A stretch of 10,882 nt of DNA from Actinomycetota bacterium (GCA_009704155.1 WLES01000014.1:1-10882); one strand, 5' to 3'; shown: positions 1-7,458, counted from the first letter of the stretch. Notes: generated by a model from the sequence alone, not told the origin. Program-made: numbers and translations.

Positions 1-525
1 AACTCGGAACGAATTCGCGAAGCGATGGAGGATCTTGACCTCAGTGACCCGCAGGCGATTCAGCGAATGATGGGGGACGGAGCGCTCATTCCCCCGAAGA
101 CCGATGAGCAAATCGCTGCACTCGCACGAATTGAGACGCTCCTGGCGCTCATCGACGGCTGGGTCGACACCGTCACCGATCGCGCTGTGTCGCGAATCCC
201 GTCAAAAGACGCCATCGCTGAGATGGTGAGACGAAATCGTGCTGCAGGTCGGCCAGGCGAAAAAGCGCTCGCCGGACTTATTGGCATCGAAGCTCGACCT
301 CGTCGCCTTCGCGAAGCTGCGGCGATGTGGCGCGCCATCGACGACGCCGTCGGAAGTGACGTTCGTGATTCGCTCTGGGCGCACCCCGACGTCCTCCCAA
401 CGAGTGACGACATTGACGACCCGAGTGCTCTCATTACTCGACTCACCGGCCCGACACCGGGGCCGGACGCGCTCGACGACGAACTACGTCGCATGCTCGA
501 CGACGGCGCTGTGGACGGCGAATAA
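1..525 (+). CDS. Zinc-dependent metalloprotease, DUF2342 family, C-terminal part
   Basis: The frame is open from the first base, so the gene starts outside the window and only about the last 174 residues are visible. The zincin HExxH motif would lie upstream and cannot be checked. What is visible fits the C-terminal half of the actinobacterial DUF2342 family (named putative zinc-dependent metalloprotease or F420-associated hydrolase): a GWVDTVTD helix, then MVRRNRAAGRPGEKALAGLIG, closely followed by RPRRLREAAAMW, and an acidic C-terminus. The family resembles zinc peptidases, but substrate and role are, to my knowledge, undefined. The mycobacterial relative Rv3195 sits beside the ThiF/TOMM-like gene Rv3196, and the same pairing is seen here with a 14-bp gap, so the two are probably co-transcribed. 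An in-frame ATG at 25 is internal, not the start. The family call is fairly sure; the activity is not shown by this fragment. Confidence 0.85.
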   Translation, partial: NSERIREAMEDLDLSDPQAIQRMMGDGALIPPKTDEQIAALARIETLLALIDGWVDTVTDRAVSRIPSKDAIAEMVRRNRAAGRPGEKALAGLIGIEARPRRLREAAAMWRAIDDAVGSDVRDSLWAHPDVLPTSDDIDDPSALITRLTGPTPGPDALDDELRRMLDDGAVDGE

Positions 526-539
526 CCTCACGGAACAGG

Positions 540-1319
540 ATGTGGCACTCTCGCAGAGTGTTCGTCCAGATCAACCCGGCTGTTCCGCTCGTGTGGCGCA
601 CGCATTCGTCGGCGCAAGCGGGAATTGACCCCGTCATTGTTCGGTTTGATGACGTTGACGACGCCACCGCTCGTGCACTCGGCGAGCTCGTCAAAGGAAC
701 ATCAACGACGCGATTGGCGGCTCTTCTCGGTGCGAGGCGGAGCGCAGAGCTGCAGGCACACTGCGGTCCAGCCCTTCGGGAGACGACGTCGCCGGCTCTA
801 CCGCGGATTGCCGTCATTGGAAAACACCATCAATCGGAGCACATTGCCACGGTCCTCGCTGGTGCGTGCGCAGGTGTTCTGCGCGGGGTGTCAACTAGTG
901 CGGTTGACGTCACCGATTTCGACGTCGCTGTTCTGGTGAGCAGTTTCGTCGTCTCCCCCATGGACAGTCAGCCGTGGCTCGCACACGACATTCCGCACAT
1001 TCCGATTGTGTTCACCGAATCGGGCGCAACAATCGGACCGCTCGTGCGCCCAGGAGCAACAGCATGTCTCGGGTGCGTCGAACTGAGCCGCGTCGATCTC
1101 GATGAGGCGTGGAGTGCCATCGCACCACAAGTGTGGGGTCGCACCGCAACGGCAACCATCGCACTCGCCACCCACGCAGCATCAACGACCCTCTCGCTAC
1201 TGACAGCACGCGCGGGCAAAACCGTGCACCTCAACGGGTCAACATTTGCGCGACGAACTACGTTGAGCTCGCTCCATCCGCGATGCGGGTGTCAGTCGCT
1301 GCCAGGGCCGACGGAATGA
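540..1319 (+). CDS. ThiF/TOMM leader-peptide-binding-like protein, orphan
   Basis: A 259-residue protein matching the actinobacterial family annotated as TOMM precursor leader peptide-binding or cyclodehydratase-like (mycobacterial Rv3196 type). The N-terminus has the usual PAVPLVWR...GIDP pattern. A Rossmann-like strand IAVIG lies at about residues 90-94, but the glycine-rich nucleotide loop expected of an active E1/ThiF adenylating enzyme is not apparent. Later come GPLVRPGATACLGC (C176, C179) and the terminal HPRCGC (H246, C249, C251), which together look like a four-cysteine zinc site. In RiPP pathways such proteins hold a precursor leader peptide for a YcaO enzyme, but no YcaO, precursor or exporter is present here, so a bacteriocin role is unsupported. 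The start has a modest GGA 5 nt upstream; GTG at 558 is an alternative. The last 62 bp are antisense to the end of uvrD2. The true function of this family is unknown to me. Confidence 0.8.
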   Translation: MWHSRRVFVQINPAVPLVWRTHSSAQAGIDPVIVRFDDVDDATARALGELVKGTSTTRLAALLGARRSAELQAHCGPALRETTSPALPRIAVIGKHHQSEHIATVLAGACAGVLRGVSTSAVDVTDFDVAVLVSSFVVSPMDSQPWLAHDIPHIPIVFTESGATIGPLVRPGATACLGCVELSRVDLDEAWSAIAPQVWGRTATATIALATHAASTTLSLLTARAGKTVHLNGSTFARRTTLSSLHPRCGCQSLPGPTE

Positions 1320-2955
1320 ACCGAGAGCGAATGCGCGTTCCTTGTGAACTCGTACCCCTCTCAGCCCACGACAGGTGAACAAGGCGCTGCGCTCGGGTAA
1401 CAGCCACATAAAACAGGCGCCGCTCCTCGGCAATCGCCGCATCGTCCGTCGCAAAAGACAAGGGGAACAAGCCTTCGCTGAGACCCACAATGAAAACGGA
1501 CTCCCACTCAAGGCCCTTCGCCGCGTGCACCGTCGACAGAGTGACCGCATTGACGGCTGGTTCAACATCGAGTTCAGATCGCCGGCGCAGTTCCTCCGAA
1601 ATGTCCGTCACCGTTGCTGAGGCAGGCATGGCACTAGCAATGTCAGAGATTGCGGCGAGGAGATTCCACGAGTGTCGTTCGGTGGCGTTGGACGGTGGCT
1701 TTGACGACCATCCAAAGTGTTCGCGCAAGATCATGCCAATCGCATCGCGAGCCGTCTGCGCCGGATCACTCGCTGCTGTGCCGCGGAGGATCAGCATCGT
1801 TTCGCGGACGGTTTGTTCTTCAAAAAAGCGTGAACCGCGCACGCGGAACGGCACTCCGGCATCCGAGAGTGCGGTCTCGATGACGAGCGACTGCGAGTTG
1901 ATTCGGTAAAGGATTGCGATGTTTTCTGGCCGGACGCCCGACTCAACCTGAGCCCGTATGCGTTGTGCAACGAGCCGAGCCTCGTCGGCGTCGGTCGACG
2001 CGTGCGCGATGGCTGGTGCGGGGCCGCTTTCTTCCAGCGACACGAGTTCCAGCGGCGAATCGGGGACGATGCTATTTGCGAGCTGAACAACCTCGGGCGT
2101 CGACCGGTAATTGCGATCGAGAGTGACCGTCGTCGCGTTGGGGAATTCCGAATCGAATCGAAGCAGGTGGTCGGCGGAAGCACCCGCGAAGGTATAAATC
2201 GTCTGGTTTGGATCGCCCACAACACAGAGGTCAGAACGCGAACCGCGCCATGCGTCGAGGAGCGCGCGTTGAACGGGTGACACGTCCTGATATTCATCAA
2301 CGACAAAGAAGCGGAATTGTTCGTGAACCCGTTCGCGAACCCACGCCTCGGATTCCAGGAGCCCGAGAGTTGACACGAGAACGTCTTCGAAATCGAGTTC
2401 GCGTCGTTCGTCCTTGAGCTTTTCGTAACGCGCAATGAGCGCCATCGCCTTGTCAACGTTGATCGACGACGGCAGTGGTCGCGTTTGGAGAGCCGCCTCG
2501 TAGGCCTCTGGCGTGATGAGCCTCACCTTGCGCCACTCGATTTCTGCTGCCATCGCCCTCAACACATCGGTGCCGGTGGGGAGTTTCAGTTGCTCAGCGG
2601 CCTGAGTAAGCAGCGTTGCTTTGCCTGTTCTCACGCGAGGGAAGTTTCCACCAATGACGTCCGGCCAGAAAAACATGAGCTGTTTCATCGCGGCGGAGTG
2701 AAAGGTCCGGCAGGCAACGTCGTCTACTCCGAGCGCACCGAGCCGGGCGCGCATCTCACCAGCTGCCTTCGTCGTGAACGACAGGGCAAGCACTTTCTCG
2801 GGCGCGTAAACACCCGTCTCAACGCCATACGCAATTCGGTGTGTCAGAGCTCGCGTCTTACCTGAACCAGCGCCAGCGAGAACCCTGACAGGACCAAGAA
2901 GTGAGAGGGCGACTTTTCGCTGGTTCGGGTCGAGGGCCTCAACGAGAGCGCTCAT
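1258..2955 (-). CDS. uvrD2: ATP-dependent DNA helicase UvrD2, without C-terminal HRDC
   Basis: A superfamily 1A (UvrD/Rep) 3'-5' DNA helicase or translocase of 565 residues. Motifs in order: Q motif LDPNQRKVAL (8-17), Walker A GAGSGKT (28-34), Ia LSFTTKAAGEM, TFHSAAMKQLMFFWP (84-98), Walker B DEYQD (220-224), III GDPNQTIYTFAGA (247-259), IV NYRS (282-285), V TVHAAKGLEW (475-484) and VI RRLFYVAVTRA (512-522). The TFHSAA...FFWP and DEYQDVSPVQ patterns are those of actinobacterial UvrD2 rather than UvrD1/PcrA. Mycobacterial UvrD2 is about 700 residues with a tetracysteine segment and an HRDC domain; here only some 43 residues follow motif VI and they contain no cysteine. The start at 2955 is chosen for its AGGAG box; an upstream GTG at 2991 would add 12 residues but has no such support. 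It is divergent from the phosphotransferase-like gene and overlaps its convergent neighbour. Confidence 0.93.
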   Translation of the reverse strand: MSALVEALDPNQRKVALSLLGPVRVLAGAGSGKTRALTHRIAYGVETGVYAPEKVLALSFTTKAAGEMRARLGALGVDDVACRTFHSAAMKQLMFFWPDVIGGNFPRVRTGKATLLTQAAEQLKLPTGTDVLRAMAAEIEWRKVRLITPEAYEAALQTRPLPSSINVDKAMALIARYEKLKDERRELDFEDVLVSTLGLLESEAWVRERVHEQFRFFVVDEYQDVSPVQRALLDAWRGSRSDLCVVGDPNQTIYTFAGASADHLLRFDSEFPNATTVTLDRNYRSTPEVVQLANSIVPDSPLELVSLEESGPAPAIAHASTDADEARLVAQRIRAQVESGVRPENIAILYRINSQSLVIETALSDAGVPFRVRGSRFFEEQTVRETMLILRGTAASDPAQTARDAIGMILREHFGWSSKPPSNATERHSWNLLAAISDIASAMPASATVTDISEELRRRSELDVEPAVNAVTLSTVHAAKGLEWESVFIVGLSEGLFPLSFATDDAAIAEERRLFYVAVTRAQRLVHLSWAERGTSSQGTRIRSRFIPSALAATDTRIADGASST

Positions 2956-2959
2956 TGAT

Positions 2960-2964
2960 CTCCT
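2960..2964 (-). promoter_or_regulatory. Shine-Dalgarno of uvrD2
   Basis: On the minus strand GAGAGGAGATCA directly precedes the ATG at 2955, with AGGAG ending 4 nt before the start codon. This is the strongest ribosome-binding match near either candidate start and decides for MSALVEAL as the N-terminus. It also means uvrD2 is translated from a leadered mRNA, unlike the divergent gene. Confidence 0.75.
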
Positions 2965-3000
2965 CTCGCGTGGCAACCTCAGTGCGCACACCCTTCGCTT

Positions 3001-3007
3001 TACGCTA
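3001..3007. promoter_or_regulatory. Symmetric -10 element shared by two divergent promoters
   Basis: TACGCTA reads as TANNNTA on both strands. On the plus strand TACGCT (3001-3006) ends 6 nt before the ATG at 3013, as in leaderless actinobacterial genes, placing the transcription start at the A of the start codon. On the minus strand TAGCGT (3007-3002) would start transcription near 2995, giving uvrD2 a leader of about 40 nt that contains its AGGAG box. No good -35 hexamer is seen on either side, which is common in this phylum. The positions are seen in the sequence; promoter activity is inferred. Confidence 0.55.
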
Positions 3008-3012
3008 CCAAC

Positions 3013-4248
3013 ATGGCGATGTCTCCCATCATGCTAACGGCGTGGGCCGTGGGCAAAGTGCCCTCTCTCCAAATCGACGGCTATCGGGATTCGTCCATCG
3101 ACGGCCTCGACCGTGTGACGTGTCGTACTGCCGACGGTTCGGTCATCACTATTTCGTCCCCGACGACAGCCGAGGCCGCGCTCATCCAAGATCACGAGCA
3201 CGCAGCCGGGAGGCTTCTCAGCGCCGGCGTGCGCGAACGATTGGGGTTTAGCGTCCCTCACACACTTGCGGCTGGGCTGATGGAGACTCGTCGAATCGTG
3301 GTTACAAAAGAGGTCCACGGGACGTCGCTCGTGACCCTGCGCGACATCAAGCCAGCGCTTCCTTCTCTCGCACACGCACTCGCCAAGCTCCATTCTCTTC
3401 CCACGAACATTGTCAAGAAGGGCTCCATCCCGGTCAACACGTCACTCGACTGCCTCCGTGACGCTGCCGGCATCATCGACCGAGCACATCAGACAACTCG
3501 TGTTCCGAGCCAGCTGCTCGACCGCTGGGATGCTGCGATTGAGGACACCGAATTGTGGCAGTTCACACCAACGATTACCCACGGGGATCTTGACCTCGAG
3601 GATGTGCTCGTCGACGGCAACGTCGTTTCCGGAATCGTCAAGTGGGGATCGGCTGCAGTTGGCGACCCTGCGGTGGACGTGAAGGCGGTCGTTGGACCGA
3701 CTCCTCCGGAGGTATCAGCTCCGTTTATTGAGGAATACCTCGCGAGCCGAGGAGCAACGGACCGTCGCATTGGGCATCGCGCGCGCTTTCGTGCGGAGTT
3801 GGACATTGCCGGTTGGCTCGTGCACGGAGTTGATACGCGCGACGAAGCTCACGTTGACGAGGCAGTGTCGATGCTCACGTCGCTCCTCGCCTCGGTGACC
3901 GACAACCCGGCGATGTCACTCGGTGCCGCTGCGCCAAAGCCCGTGAACCTCGTCGTTGATATCTCACGCCCCGCATCTGACGAGAGCGCCTTTGAGGACA
4001 ACGCCCCAACGCGTGTCGCCGAACCGATTGTCGAGGTTTCACCGTCGCCCGCCGCACACACGCCGCCGACGGTGACGAACGCGAGGGCGGTTGTTGACGC
4101 GTCGGAATCATCGCGCACGGAGGCTGGTGGACGAGCCGGTGAGGTCATCATCGACGCCGAGGTTGAAGAAATTCAGTCCACCATCGCGGAGACGTTCTTT
4201 TCACGCGAGGAAAGACCACCCCGCCGTGATGACAGCGACATCCTCTAG
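3013..4248 (+). CDS. APH/Mph-like phosphotransferase-fold protein, probable pseudokinase
   Basis: A 411-residue protein whose first ~295 residues have the aminoglycoside/macrolide phosphotransferase layout: N-lobe with DGSVITISSP, hinge MVETRR-type segment IVVTKEVHGTSL (95-106), catalytic loop THGDLDLEDVLVD (189-201) and the following GIVKWGSAAVGDPAVDV (207-223). The catalytic-loop Asp192 is present. The loop Asn is replaced by Asp197, the metal-binding Asp of the IDWG motif is Lys210, and the N-lobe strand that normally carries the ATP-anchoring Arg/Lys reads VITISSP. These changes argue against ordinary kinase activity. Residues from about 300 to 411 form a Pro/Ser/Ala/Glu-rich, probably disordered tail. 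Relatives next to uvrD2 in Microbacteriaceae are often labelled macrolide 2'-phosphotransferase, but nothing here supports drug resistance. The start is ATG with TANNNT 6 nt upstream and no Shine-Dalgarno, hence a leaderless transcript. Its position among repair motors suggests an accessory role, unproven. Confidence 0.8.
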   Translation: MAMSPIMLTAWAVGKVPSLQIDGYRDSSIDGLDRVTCRTADGSVITISSPTTAEAALIQDHEHAAGRLLSAGVRERLGFSVPHTLAAGLMETRRIVVTKEVHGTSLVTLRDIKPALPSLAHALAKLHSLPTNIVKKGSIPVNTSLDCLRDAAGIIDRAHQTTRVPSQLLDRWDAAIEDTELWQFTPTITHGDLDLEDVLVDGNVVSGIVKWGSAAVGDPAVDVKAVVGPTPPEVSAPFIEEYLASRGATDRRIGHRARFRAELDIAGWLVHGVDTRDEAHVDEAVSMLTSLLASVTDNPAMSLGAAAPKPVNLVVDISRPASDESAFEDNAPTRVAEPIVEVSPSPAAHTPPTVTNARAVVDASESSRTEAGGRAGEVIIDAEVEEIQSTIAETFFSREERPPRRDDSDIL

Positions 4249-4254
4249 CTTCTT

Positions 4255-7200
4255 CTAATCGATTGGCGGCAGGGCGTCAAGGCGATCGAGGCGGCCAGGC
4301 TCCACGTTCCACTCCCAGTTGTGGGCAAGGTAGAACAGGTAGCAGTCGATGTCGGCGTCGGGTGTGCCCGTCAGCGCAGACAGCGCTCGGCGATAGAGGA
4401 CAATCTGCATCGCTTTGGCGTCCTTCTCTGCCTCCGTTGTGGGCTTCGCGCCGGTCTTCCAGTCAACGATGGTGATCCGTCCGTCAATCTCATACACGGC
4501 GTCAATTTTGCACACGATGATGTGCCGGCCTTGGGGCAACAGAATCTCAATCTCTTTGTGGAGGCATTTCGCATCGCGCCAGCGAGACGCAAGGTAGGTC
4601 TCCTTGAGCTTCTCGATGGTCGTGTCGGTTTCGACCGCGGCGTCCGAATCGTTCGACAAGTCAAACCTGTCCTCACCCGGAGCCCCGCGCTCAATCCAGA
4701 CGTGAACTTCGTTTCCGACACGGGCGGCGGCAAACGGCCTGGTCGGGACGGGTCGGCGGTTCCCTTCGCGCACGGCGTCGAGGTTTGTCGACCATTCGGC
4801 GTACCTCGAGGCGGGGATACGTGTCGGGATCGACGCAGTCTGCTCCGCGCGGGATTCAGCGAGGAGTCTTTCGATTTCGAGATCGTGAGTCGTCGGAGTG
4901 TCCGGGCTGGCGTTGATGACACATTGAGCTGCAGCGTGCACTGTTGCTTCGTGTGCAGTCGAGCCGAACGGATTAGTCGGCCACGACGCGACAACGGATT
5001 CGTCAAGATTGGGGTTGGTTTCTGTGCACACCTCGGGATCATGCGCCGGGATGTGCTTTCCTTCTTCGAGTTCAATCCACCACGCGTCTGGTGGTGTCGG
5101 CTTGCTGCTCGTGGCGTTGTAGAAGGAACCGGAAATCATGAGCGCTTCAGCTGCGCGAGTGATGGCGACGTACCGAACGCGGCGCCGTTCTGCGAGGTAG
5201 GCGTTTTCTTTCAGGTCGGTCGCGTACGCCTTGATAGCAACCTCGGCGGCTTCAATTGTTGTCAGCTTGCCGATTGCGAGATGGGGAAGGTAAATCGCAT
5301 CGGGGCGGAACGGGTGAGGCAACGAGCCTTCGTTGAGCCAGCCGAGTTCGTTAGCGCGTTTTGTCTCCATGCCCTTGTCCATGGTCGACCAGCGCGGGAT
5401 GGCCACCGCGTCCCATTCGAGACCTTTCGCACTGTGCACCGTGAGCACCTGCACGACCCCCGGAGCGCTATCTTCGGGGCGAGGTGAATACTTTTCCAGC
5501 GATTGGACGTCGGCAACCCATTTCACGAACGAATACAACGTGTCGTTGAGTCCGATGGAGCGATATGACGAAACCAGACCGTCGAACGCCTCGAAGTAAC
5601 TTCGCGATTCAGCTGACGGGTTGACGACTGTTTCGATATCCAGGTTGAGTCGTTCCGTCGTGGCGCGAACGATGTCGTTGAGAGGCAGTCGACCGAGGCG
5701 CCGGAGGTCGCGGAAGAACTGGGCGGCGTCGAGAAGCGCTGCGTATCCCCCGTCGCTGAAGTCGACCGGGATGCCCCGTTCGGGACTCAACGATTCGCGC
5801 GTTCGATCGAGAAGCGAGTCGAGTGCGTCGACGAGAGATTGTGATTCGTCGACCGCGAGTGACGTGCCGAATCGTTCGCGAACCTCTCGTGACTGATATT
5901 CGGTAGACAAATTTCGTGCGTGGTTGTGGAGCGCCCACAAATCGGCGACACCAATGCGCCAGCGCGCTCCGCCGAGCAGGCGCACGAGATGAACCCCCGC
6001 GTTTGGGTCGGCTGTGACGGACAGCGCAGAGTAGAGGTCGGCGATGGCTGGTTCGGTGAGGATCCCGGGAACTCCAAGGATCTGGTACGGCACACCGTGG
6101 CGCCGAAGCGCTGCACAGAAGTCGGTTTGGTGGGTTCGCGTTTCGAGCAGCAAAGCCGCCGTGAATTGCCTGTCGGTTTTTGTTGCAAGGTCTTTCTTGC
6201 GGCGGCCGACCTGCGTCGCAAACCACGCCGCTACGGCTTCCGCCTCTTCGTCGACCGTGTTGGTGTACACGGCGTGAAGGGGTTCCGACGTCGCGTCGGG
6301 TTTGGCGACGAGTTTTTCGCGACCTTCGTCGACAAACGTGTGTTTGACGAGGTGATTCGCCGCGTCGAGAATCGAGGTTCCGTTGCGCCACGAGACCGTC
6401 AGGCGGAGGATGTCGTCCCTGGACTTTTCGGCCCCAAAGTTGGGGAAGTAATCAAGCACGTTCGACGCGCTGGCTCCGCGCCAGCCGTAGATGGACTGGT
6501 TGGTGTCGCCGACCGCCGTGACATTGTGCTTGCCGAACAGCGTGTAGAGCAACTGGGCTTGAGTGACAGAGGTGTCTTGGTATTCGTCGAGAATGACCAC
6601 CGCGAAGCGTTCACGGTATTCCGTGACGACGTCGGGGAAACGTTCGACGATGTCCCGCGCGAACGCCACCTGATCGGAGAACTCGAGCATCCCCCGCCGA
6701 TGCTTGCGGGCTGCGAATTCCTGGGCGAGCGTCACGAAGGTTGACAGTGACGAAATCTTGTTGACACGGGCAACCTCGCCTCGAGTTTTTCCTGTTGCGC
6801 CCTTGGGTTTGCTGCTGGGCAAATCATTGAGCTTGAGTGCGTCGGCAACGAACGTGTCGATGGCGCTCACGCTGGGGCGGTATTCGACGAGGTCGGAGGA
6901 CAGCTTCATCACGATTCGCGTGAGGTCATCGACCGACTTACCCAGTGTGGCCAGTACCGGGTCGGTCGAGTCAAGAACGACCTCTCGTGCAATCGCGTAG
7001 GCGGTTGCGTCGGTGATGACGATTGAGTCGGGATCCCAGCCAATTCGGTAGCCATGATCACGAAACAGGTCGGTTGCAAAGGAGTTGTAGGTTGACACAC
7101 TAGGCATGAGGAAACCGTGGGGATCCTCCCCGAGGTTCGACATGTCATTATCGCTTGACCTGAACTCGTCGATGCGCGAGCGCATCTGATTGACGCTCTT

Positions 7201-7458
7201 CCCGAAACGTTCGGTCAGTTCGTTTGCGGCTTTGCGCGTGAAGGTGAGCCCAAGCACTTGATGCGGGGCAATCTTGTCGCGGGCGATGAGGTTGAGTGCA
7301 CGCAACGACATTGTTTCTGTTTTGCCCGAGCCTGCACCGGCAAGGACAAGGTGGACGCCCTTGAGTTCAGCGTCAATGACAGCCCATTGTTGGGGGGTGA
7401 GGTCTTTGCCCAAATCGAGTTTGCGCTCGAACTCCTTCTTCGCGGTGTCGTTACTCAT
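4255..7458 (-). CDS. adnB: AdnB-type helicase-nuclease subunit (UvrD-like motor + RecB nuclease)
   Basis: A 1067-residue fusion of a UvrD-like motor and a RecB-family PD-(D/E)XK nuclease, the plan of mycobacterial AdnB. Motor motifs are complete: LTPQQWAVI (20-28), Walker A GAGSGKT (41-47), Ia LTFTRKAANEL, Walker B DEYQDTS (291-297), III GDTNQSIYGWRGA (317-329), IV WRNG (357-360), V TVHSAKGLEWD (673-683) and VI RVRYVAITRA (760-769). The nuclease keeps H919 (GNEVHVW), D986 (KIDAV), D999 and K1001 (VDWKTG) with Q1018 and Y1022. With AdnA it should form the ATP-driven end-resection complex for double-strand breaks, and in mycobacteria the AdnB motor is the main driver. It begins inside the last codons of adnA behind a GGAGG box, so translation is probably coupled. 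Its stop lies 6 bp from that of the convergent gene. No iron-sulfur-type cysteine cluster is seen. Confidence 0.93.
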   Translation of the reverse strand: MSNDTAKKEFERKLDLGKDLTPQQWAVIDAELKGVHLVLAGAGSGKTETMSLRALNLIARDKIAPHQVLGLTFTRKAANELTERFGKSVNQMRSRIDEFRSSDNDMSNLGEDPHGFLMPSVSTYNSFATDLFRDHGYRIGWDPDSIVITDATAYAIAREVVLDSTDPVLATLGKSVDDLTRIVMKLSSDLVEYRPSVSAIDTFVADALKLNDLPSSKPKGATGKTRGEVARVNKISSLSTFVTLAQEFAARKHRRGMLEFSDQVAFARDIVERFPDVVTEYRERFAVVILDEYQDTSVTQAQLLYTLFGKHNVTAVGDTNQSIYGWRGASASNVLDYFPNFGAEKSRDDILRLTVSWRNGTSILDAANHLVKHTFVDEGREKLVAKPDATSEPLHAVYTNTVDEEAEAVAAWFATQVGRRKKDLATKTDRQFTAALLLETRTHQTDFCAALRRHGVPYQILGVPGILTEPAIADLYSALSVTADPNAGVHLVRLLGGARWRIGVADLWALHNHARNLSTEYQSREVRERFGTSLAVDESQSLVDALDSLLDRTRESLSPERGIPVDFSDGGYAALLDAAQFFRDLRRLGRLPLNDIVRATTERLNLDIETVVNPSAESRSYFEAFDGLVSSYRSIGLNDTLYSFVKWVADVQSLEKYSPRPEDSAPGVVQVLTVHSAKGLEWDAVAIPRWSTMDKGMETKRANELGWLNEGSLPHPFRPDAIYLPHLAIGKLTTIEAAEVAIKAYATDLKENAYLAERRRVRYVAITRAAEALMISGSFYNATSSKPTPPDAWWIELEEGKHIPAHDPEVCTETNPNLDESVVASWPTNPFGSTAHEATVHAAAQCVINASPDTPTTHDLEIERLLAESRAEQTASIPTRIPASRYAEWSTNLDAVREGNRRPVPTRPFAAARVGNEVHVWIERGAPGEDRFDLSNDSDAAVETDTTIEKLKETYLASRWRDAKCLHKEIEILLPQGRHIIVCKIDAVYEIDGRITIVDWKTGAKPTTEAEKDAKAMQIVLYRRALSALTGTPDADIDCYLFYLAHNWEWNVEPGRLDRLDALPPID

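Noticed and set aside
540..1319. Bacteriocin (thiazole/oxazole peptide) biosynthesis cluster
   Set aside because: Only one TOMM-like protein is present; there is no YcaO, precursor peptide, dehydrogenase or exporter in the window.
2956..2991. GTG at 2991 as the uvrD2 start
   Set aside because: It lacks a Shine-Dalgarno, adds a 12-residue non-conserved Arg-rich extension, and a strong AGGAG box precedes the ATG at 2955 instead.
30..3597. A 13-nt identical string, GGATCTTGACCTC, at 30-42 and 3585-3597
   Set aside because: Both copies lie in unrelated genes and encode similar Asp-Leu-Asp-Leu runs. A single short match in a 10.9-kb window is compatible with chance and codon bias, and the flanks do not match.
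3013..4248. Macrolide or aminoglycoside resistance gene
   Set aside because: The fold matches, but the metal-binding Asp is Lys210, the loop Asn is Asp, and the gene sits in a core DNA-repair locus with no mobile-element context.
4321..5487. A 388-codon open frame on the plus strand, antisense to the end of adnB
   Set aside because: It mirrors the codon pattern of adnB, shows no recognisable domain, has an unlikely rich mix of Arg, Cys and Phe, and no convincing start signal. Long antisense frames are common in GC-rich genes.
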